Shown here: positions 59,596 to 64,000 of the stretch, piece after piece
How positions within the stretch are numbered: position 1 is the stretch's first letter
Layout: every line of letters starts with the position of its first letter
Assembly (NCBI GenBank): GCA_025928155.1
Contig: JAICKC010000001.1
Location: forward strand, 1-64,000
Direction of reading: 5' to 3'
Origin: Candidatus Saccharimonadota bacterium
Lineage (GTDB): Bacteria > Patescibacteriota > Saccharimonadia > Saccharimonadales > UBA4665
DNA: 64,000 nt
The notes under the pieces: model-generated
Database searches by the model: none
What the model saw: the letters and a program-made list of their open reading frames with translations, nothing else
Told to the model about the DNA's origin: nothing
Made by a program: the position numbers and the translations under genes

Positions 59596-60306
59596 TTAAT
59601 GCCAGGTGCCGATAGCCGGCCGGTGCCGGTGTATTTGCTCAGCCAGGTCACGGGCGCGCGGCTGCATACTTTTAAGCTCACGCCAAAAGGCCTCACCGTG
59701 GTTCATTTGTAGCGTGTGAGCCAGTTCGTGCAAGAGGACGTAATCGACGTATTCCCAGGGCAGCTCCATTAGGAACAGGTTGAGCACAATGTTCTGATGG
59801 CTATCGCAGCTACCCCATCGGCGTTTGAGCTGCTTGATGCTGACGCTTCTGTACTGTTTGCCATGCTTGGCGGCGAGCCCGGCAACTCGGGGCGGCAATA
59901 GACGCTCGGCTTCCCGCTTGAGGGCCCGGATAGCAGCCTTCCCTGCCCGTTCTTGGACAGTCAGATTGTCGATAGTCTCGTCAGGGCGCATTTTAACGAT
60001 TATCTCGGTGCCGGTGACGCGGCTGGCAGTGGATTGGCTCGCTGGCACATGCTCAAACCGCATATGGTGCATTTTACCAATGGATTGTCCTTGGACGAGT
60101 TGCGGGCCGCTCTGTTTGGCCAGCTCTTTGGCAATCCATTCAATGTGTTTGTGTGCAAATGCCTGGCCGGTGCTGAACGGCGTCCACTTAGGCATACTCA
60201 CGCGTACTCCTGTGGGCGTGACCGTGAGGCGGATACTCCGATTACCGGCACGCTTTACTAACGTCACGGGCCCTACGCCCGCAAGCTCAATGATTTTTGT
60301 AGCCAT
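59596..60306 (-). CDS. YgjP/DUF45-family zinc metallopeptidase
   Basis: A 236-residue protein with the UPF0073/YgjP fold: VSIKQLKRRWGSCDSHQNIVLN and the zinc motif HELAHTLQMNHGEAFW (HExxH plus a distal His). It is probably a cytoplasmic protease or peptidase; substrates are not known for most members. The ATG at 60306 lies 4 nt after the stop of the P-loop kinase gene, so the two are co-transcribed. Confidence 0.88.
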   Translation of the reverse strand: MATKIIELAGVGPVTLVKRAGNRSIRLTVTPTGVRVSMPKWTPFSTGQAFAHKHIEWIAKELAKQSGPQLVQGQSIGKMHHMRFEHVPASQSTASRVTGTEIIVKMRPDETIDNLTVQERAGKAAIRALKREAERLLPPRVAGLAAKHGKQYRSVSIKQLKRRWGSCDSHQNIVLNLFLMELPWEYVDYVLLHELAHTLQMNHGEAFWRELKSMQPRARDLAEQIHRHRPAIGTWH

Positions 60307-60310
60307 AAGC

Positions 60311-60973
60311 TTAGCGGATAATGATATTGCGGCGAGATAAATCAACGCGGCCTGCGGCAGGGTTCGGTACGAGGTTTACCAAGCCCGGTTTGCCCATCTG
60401 GCCGGCATTGGGGTCGAGGTTGATCAGGCCGCGGTCGAGCAAGTGGCGCAGCATGGCGCTCCTCTGTGTAGCAAAGATGTGTTTACCACTGATTACCAGG
60501 TAGCGTTCAGTTTGATCAGGATTCTGCATGCCGCTGGCTAGCGTTTCAAACGTGCTCCTATCGAGCGGACTGGAGTATTTGTCGTCGGCCTTGCGGTGGT
60601 CGCGCTGGGCGGAGCGAGTCAAGGCGGTTTCGGCGTCTATCTGCAACCATATCAGGATGGTTTCGGCGCCGGTCTTGGAGGCCATATTGCGTAAGGCTCG
60701 GCGTTGAGCTACGCGCATGGCGTTGGTGTCGTATACCACGCTGACGCCGGCCTGTAGGAACTCGCCGGTCATGTATTGCATGAGGCTATTGATAATGTGG
60801 TTTTCTTCTTTACTGTAGGTCGGTTTTTCGAAGAGTTCAGCGCGCATGCGGTCGCCGTGGACATGGGTGGCAACCAACTGCTCACACAGTTGGCGGGCAA
60901 AAAACGTCTTGCCCGCACCGGGAAAGCCGTACAGTAGCACCAAGAGGGGTTTGGCGGGAACTATCTTTGCCAT
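60311..60973 (-). CDS. P-loop kinase/AAA ATPase (zeta-toxin/gluconate-kinase-like)
   Basis: A 220-residue protein with Walker A YGFPGAGKTFFA (15-26), HGDRMRAELF, and VVYDTNAMRVAQRRALR, the arrangement of small-molecule or zeta-type kinases that phosphorylate sugars or nucleotide-sugars. RSAQRDHRKADD supplies arginine fingers. Substrate unknown; no antitoxin-like partner is adjacent, so a toxin role is not supported. TATACA lies 8 nt before the ATG at 60973, making that start better than an upstream in-frame one. Confidence 0.8.
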   Translation of the reverse strand: MAKIVPAKPLLVLLYGFPGAGKTFFARQLCEQLVATHVHGDRMRAELFEKPTYSKEENHIINSLMQYMTGEFLQAGVSVVYDTNAMRVAQRRALRNMASKTGAETILIWLQIDAETALTRSAQRDHRKADDKYSSPLDRSTFETLASGMQNPDQTERYLVISGKHIFATQRSAMLRHLLDRGLINLDPNAGQMGKPGLVNLVPNPAAGRVDLSRRNIIIR

Positions 60974-61048
60974 GCCTATTATGTATAGCAGAATTACCCT
61001 GTATACGCAACGCGCTAACAGATTGAACTTGTGGTTTTTAAGCACGCA

Positions 61049-61909
61049 TTATAATTGGTCTGTATCCAAGCTCTCGTCAAAGCCGTCGCCGAAAGAAGCA
61101 AGTATCGCTTCGGCAGACATTGGATTGACTCCCGGATCTGAACCGTCAATCATGAACCACAGGTGTGCTCCTCGCTGGTTACGTAATACATGTCCAATCC
61201 ACTGCGCAGCCTTCGTTCTTGGAGTGTCGCTTACCCATTCAATGCCGCTTCCAATAGCAAGGGCACCCATGAGAGCTTTGCCTCTACCTGATTCGCCCGA
61301 TCCTTCGCCACCCTGTTTGCCTTGGCTCAGCCTTCTGTAGCGCGCATTTCTACCCCATTTTGTTCTGGGCTGTCCGAGTGCCTTCTTAAAACCTTTGAAG
61401 GTTTTTTGCGAAATCGGATCGAAACAGAGATAGTCCAGCCCTAGAATCATCTTCCCGTCTTCGTCGTGCTGTGTCAGTACAAACCATCGGTCGCTGTAGT
61501 CGCTGACGTTCTCCATGTAGTTGTCTATGACTTCAGAAAGTATAACTTCGGCGTTACGTCCTGCATCGCCAAGCGATCGAAGCAGACGATTCAGCCGGTC
61601 GCGGCCATTAAATCGGTCAGGAAGATCGGTGTACTGCCCGGTTTTGTCTTCGTTCGCACTAATAAAGACGCGGTAGTCTACCGGATTGTACACGGCAAGT
61701 ACTCGCTTGCCAGTACTGCGTTCCGGCCACCTGCTCGGTATCTCTCCACTGTCAGTACTCCCTGGTCCGGTGAAGAAATAGTTGCCGCCGGTCTGCTCCC
61801 GTATATCCAGCGGTATAGGGTATACGAGCTGCATACGGTTTTTCTTAACAATCCACGACTCTACGGCTGGGTCGCCTTCTGCTGGCGTGGGGATTTGTTC
61901 GTTAGTCAT
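61049..61909 (-). CDS. Hypothetical protein of unknown function
   Basis: A 286-residue soluble acidic protein without recognisable motifs. The middle is basic and glycine-rich (GRNARYRRLSQGKQGGEGSG). N- and C-terminal parts look globular (NRMQLVYPIPLDIRE, AQWIGHVLRNQRGAHLWFMIDG). It has its own promoter and a terminator-like hairpin in its leader (61923-61940), so expression seems tightly controlled. Confidence 0.65.
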   Translation of the reverse strand: MTNEQIPTPAEGDPAVESWIVKKNRMQLVYPIPLDIREQTGGNYFFTGPGSTDSGEIPSRWPERSTGKRVLAVYNPVDYRVFISANEDKTGQYTDLPDRFNGRDRLNRLLRSLGDAGRNAEVILSEVIDNYMENVSDYSDRWFVLTQHDEDGKMILGLDYLCFDPISQKTFKGFKKALGQPRTKWGRNARYRRLSQGKQGGEGSGESGRGKALMGALAIGSGIEWVSDTPRTKAAQWIGHVLRNQRGAHLWFMIDGSDPGVNPMSAEAILASFGDGFDESLDTDQL

Positions 61910-61922
61910 ACAAAATTAAAAT

Positions 61923-61940
61923 AAAGCCGATAGCGGCTTT
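61923..61940 (-). promoter_or_regulatory. Terminator-like hairpin in the leader of the 61049-61909 gene
   Basis: Perfect 7-bp stem AAAGCCG (61923-61929) and CGGCTTT (61934-61940), 4-nt loop; on the minus strand it is followed by ATTTTAATTTTG and then the ATG at 61909. The upstream gene is divergent, so it lies in this gene's own leader. Confidence 0.6.
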
Positions 61941-61964
61941 CGTTTAACGTATTGAAACAACAGA

Positions 61965-61993
61965 ATACTACCATAAAATCAAAATTATTGCAA
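61965..61993 (-). promoter_or_regulatory. Promoter of the 61049-61909 gene
   Basis: TTGCAA (61988-61993), 17-bp spacer, TAGTAT (61965-61970). Start site expected near 61958, giving a leader of about 48 nt. Confidence 0.6.
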
Positions 61994-62013
61994 ACAGGTA
62001 CAATAAAGCATGC

Positions 62014-63126
62014 ATGAAGATTACACGGATGGAGATTCGCAAGCTTAAACTACCGTTACAACGGAGCTTTGCGATGAGCTTTGGCGAGATGAATCGCAAA
62101 GAAACGGTTATCGTTAGCCTGCATACGGCCGATGGGCTAACCGGCTACGGCGAATCTTCCTCATTTTCGGCACCAATGTATACGCACGAAACGAATGATA
62201 CCTGTATGTACATACAGGAACATTTTATTGCCCCGCGCCTTGTTGGTCGGGAGTTTGATACGGTAGAAGAATTCTGCTCTGCTTATCGCAGTGTGGTCGG
62301 TAACCGGATGGCTCGCACTGGGACAGAGTGCGCCTTTTGGCATCTGCTGGCGCAGCGGGATGCCGTTTCATTAAAGCACCTGGTCGGTGGCACGAGAAGT
62401 ACGATTCCCGTGGGCGAAAGTATTGGCATCAAGCAAACCATGGCCGAGACTCTCGAGGAAATAGAGCAGCGGCTGGACGAAGGCTACGTGCGCATTAAGG
62501 TAAAGATTGCGCCCGACTGGGACACCCAGCTGCTGGCGGCAATTCGGGAGCGCTGGCCCGGCATTGATCTTACGGCAGATGCTAACGCGGCCTACCAGTT
62601 TACACAGCATCATAAAACGCTTGAAGCCCTGGATGCATTTAATCTGTCCATGCTTGAGCAGCCTTTCGGTGCTGACGATATGATCGAACACGCCAAACTC
62701 CAAGCCAAGCTCAAAACGTCGATTTGTTTGGATGAGAGCATTGAAAGTTTGGCCGATATCAAGACGGCTGATGCTCTGAGTGCAGGACGGATTGTTAATA
62801 TCAAGCCCGGACGAGTCGGCGGCCTGGTTGAAAGCATAAAAATCCATAATTATGCAGTGGCTCACCATCTTGGGGTGATGTGCGGTGGTACGTTCGAGAC
62901 TGGTATCGGGCGGGCCTTTAATATTGCCCTCGCTTCCCTGCCCGGTTTTATATATCCGGCTGATATGTCACCTTACCAACTTTATTTTGCCGAAGACATT
63001 GTGGAGCCAAGCTACACTGTTAAACTGGATGGTCACATTGACGTGCCAGATACGCCGGGGCTTGGTTTTGCGGTGCGCGAAGATCTGATCGAGCAGTTTA
63101 CTACTCAGAAGGTTGTTGTGCGCTAA
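62014..63126 (+). CDS. Enolase-superfamily enzyme (o-succinylbenzoate synthase / N-acylamino acid racemase-like)
   Basis: A 370-residue enzyme with an N-terminal capping domain and a TIM barrel. Catalytic KxK in RIKVKI, metal ligands in DANAAY, LEQPF and LDESI, second lysine in NIKPGRVGG, and GGTFETGIGRAFN near the end, as in the MenC/NSAAR subgroup. No menaquinone gene is present, so racemisation of an N-acyl amino acid or a dipeptide is more likely than succinylbenzoate synthesis (inference). TACAAT (61999-62004) ends 9 nt before the ATG. The last 26 bases overlap the convergent phosphatase gene. Confidence 0.85.
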   Translation: MKITRMEIRKLKLPLQRSFAMSFGEMNRKETVIVSLHTADGLTGYGESSSFSAPMYTHETNDTCMYIQEHFIAPRLVGREFDTVEEFCSAYRSVVGNRMARTGTECAFWHLLAQRDAVSLKHLVGGTRSTIPVGESIGIKQTMAETLEEIEQRLDEGYVRIKVKIAPDWDTQLLAAIRERWPGIDLTADANAAYQFTQHHKTLEALDAFNLSMLEQPFGADDMIEHAKLQAKLKTSICLDESIESLADIKTADALSAGRIVNIKPGRVGGLVESIKIHNYAVAHHLGVMCGGTFETGIGRAFNIALASLPGFIYPADMSPYQLYFAEDIVEPSYTVKLDGHIDVPDTPGLGFAVREDLIEQFTTQKVVVR

Positions 63127-63646
63127 TATATTCTACTGCCTCGAGTAGCGACGGCAGCGTGGCAGTCGCTTTGTCGCATTCTACGGTCGGTACGCCCGTC
63201 CGCACCAAGATAGTCCTGGTGTCAGCATTAACACCGGTCATGACATCGGACGGGCGGTCACCTATCATCCAGGAGCAGGAGAGGTCGAGACTGTACTCGC
63301 GAGCGGCGTCCAATAGTAGTTTGGGTTTGGGTTTGCGACATTCACAACCGTCGTGCTCGCCGTGCGGGCAGACATAGGTTTTCAGGATTTGGATGCCGGT
63401 CGGGGCTATGAGCTGCAGTGCTTTGTCGTTAATCTGGTTAAACTCGTCCCAGCTGATAAGTCCTTCGGCAAGCCCGGCCTGGTTGGTTGCAAAGAAGATC
63501 AGGTAATCTAAGTTGGCTAGCAGTTTTAACGCTTCCAAGGTGTTGGGCAACAGCTGAACTTTATCGAGGCTGTCGACGCGTTCGTACGTCGGCGTGCCGA
63601 CAATGACGGTGCCGTCGCGGTCAAGGAAGACTGCGCATTTGGACAT
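63101..63646 (-). CDS. HAD phosphatase, GmhB/HisB-N type (heptose-1,7-bisphosphate phosphatase-like)
   Basis: A 181-residue HAD-IIIA enzyme: motif I FLDRDGTVI (7-15), FFATNQAG, the zinc loop CPHGEHDGCECRKPKP (92-107), and SWMIGDRPSDVMTG. This is the layout of GmhB, which dephosphorylates D-glycero-D-manno-heptose bisphosphate, and of histidinol phosphatase. No other heptose or histidine genes are here, so substrate remains open. Confidence 0.88.
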   Translation of the reverse strand: MSKCAVFLDRDGTVIVGTPTYERVDSLDKVQLLPNTLEALKLLANLDYLIFFATNQAGLAEGLISWDEFNQINDKALQLIAPTGIQILKTYVCPHGEHDGCECRKPKPKLLLDAAREYSLDLSCSWMIGDRPSDVMTGVNADTRTILVRTGVPTVECDKATATLPSLLEAVEYISAQQPSE

Positions 63647-63705
63647 GCCTCTACTTTATATCAAAAGATCCTCAAAAATTAGCCAAATATCTGTTATAGG
63701 TACCC

Positions 63706-64000
63706 TTAAGTATGTTTCATACAGTAGAAAATCAACCCTATGGGATTGTGGGCATAAACCACAAAACGCGGTGCGTGCCGCAAAAGTTCCTCGGTCAATT
63801 CAGGCTCAAGCAAGCGATTCACAGAGAAGCCTGCGTCAATAAGCGCGTTAAAGTAGTCGGATATCGGACGCTGGTAATGCTCCACTTCAAACTCTTTACC
63901 ATATTTCTCTTTCAATTCAGGGCTCGTCTTACTGCCTGCTCCCATCAAGAATTTAGCGGGCCCGCGTCTGAAGTAGCCACCTACTCCTTTTACTTTCGTC
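63706..64000 (-). CDS. Partial protein, C-terminus of a probable SAM methyltransferase
   Basis: The frame stays open to the right edge, giving about 97 C-terminal residues; the internal ATG near 63945 is not a convincing start. The segment HYQRPISDYFNALIDAGFSV followed by NRLLEPEL and ending LIFYCMK resembles the end of UbiE/Methyltransf_11-type enzymes, where such a loop precedes the last strands. The catalytic part lies outside the window. Confidence 0.6.
   Translation of the reverse strand, partial: TKVKGVGGYFRRGPAKFLMGAGSKTSPELKEKYGKEFEVEHYQRPISDYFNALIDAGFSVNRLLEPELTEELLRHAPRFVVYAHNPIGLIFYCMKHT

Noticed and set aside
60311-60973. Zeta-type toxin of a toxin-antitoxin pair
   Set aside because: No small antitoxin gene precedes or follows it; the partner gene is a YgjP-like peptidase, so a metabolic kinase is equally likely.

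Overview
The window looks like chromosomal DNA of a Patescibacteria/CPR bacterium, most probably a Saccharibacteria (TM7) relative. This is inferred from gene content, not from a phylogeny. The cell appears monoderm: there are many membrane-anchored surface proteins, LysM and peptidoglycan-binding domains and a VanY carboxypeptidase, and no outer-membrane genes. UGA is used as a stop (for example the ATGA overlaps at 12009 and 55911), so the UGA-recoding CPR lineages are excluded. About 65 genes are tightly packed and no gene-free stretch exceeds 300 bases. Translation signals are mixed: some genes have AGGAG-type ribosome sites, while many have a -10 box 6-11 nt before the ATG and no Shine-Dalgarno, which suggests leaderless mRNAs.

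Layout. 1-7.6 kb: a partial ORF, a response regulator, a MacB-like ABC exporter, an MprF-type flippase domain protein, and a two-gene cohesin/dockerin surface module. 7.6-13.4 kb: a G1-type peptidase, then a three-gene exopolysaccharide operon (processive GT2, PgaB/IcaB-type deacetylase, lectin-like protein). 13.5-19.2 kb: idi, HAD phosphatase, zinc alcohol dehydrogenase, tRNA-Gln, VanY, alpha/beta hydrolase, PanE-like protein. 19.3-24 kb: two GT4 glycosyltransferases, an AI-2E-type permease and cysS. 24-32 kb: an information-processing cluster (nrnA-like DHH, recR, ybaB, dnaB with a 350-residue class 3 intein, dnaX). 32-38.5 kb: methyltransferase, a conserved coiled-coil protein, an adenylate-forming enzyme plus nitroreductase pair, rplJ-rplL with a strong promoter and a leader attenuator, and an M20 peptidase. 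38.5-42.3 kb: dcd and a Tmk-ThyX-ThyX fusion, a two-gene dCTP-to-dTDP route. 42.4-47.7 kb: an MprF-type lysyltransferase and three tandem paralogous surface proteins, each with its own similar promoter. 47.8-51.4 kb: secE-nusG-rplK-rplA with two small inserted genes. 51.5-54.1 kb: a membrane GT2 and a PAS histidine kinase. 54.2-59.6 kb: an alginate-like locus. 59.6-64 kb: YgjP-like protease, P-loop kinase, unknown protein, enolase-superfamily enzyme, HAD phosphatase, and a partial methyltransferase-like gene.

The most notable candidate system is at 54.2-59.6 kb. An overlapping operon encodes a nucleotide-sugar dehydrogenase, a membrane polysaccharide synthase carrying a C-terminal LysM, and an AlgG-like C5-epimerase (DPHD motif) carrying an N-terminal LysM-like segment. 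A PL7 alginate lyase is transcribed divergently. Together they look like a minimal polyuronate (alginate-like) synthesis, editing and cleavage module adapted to a monoderm cell. With the PNAG-like operon at 9.4-13.4 kb, the window encodes two separate extracellular polysaccharide systems plus proteins that could anchor or bind them.
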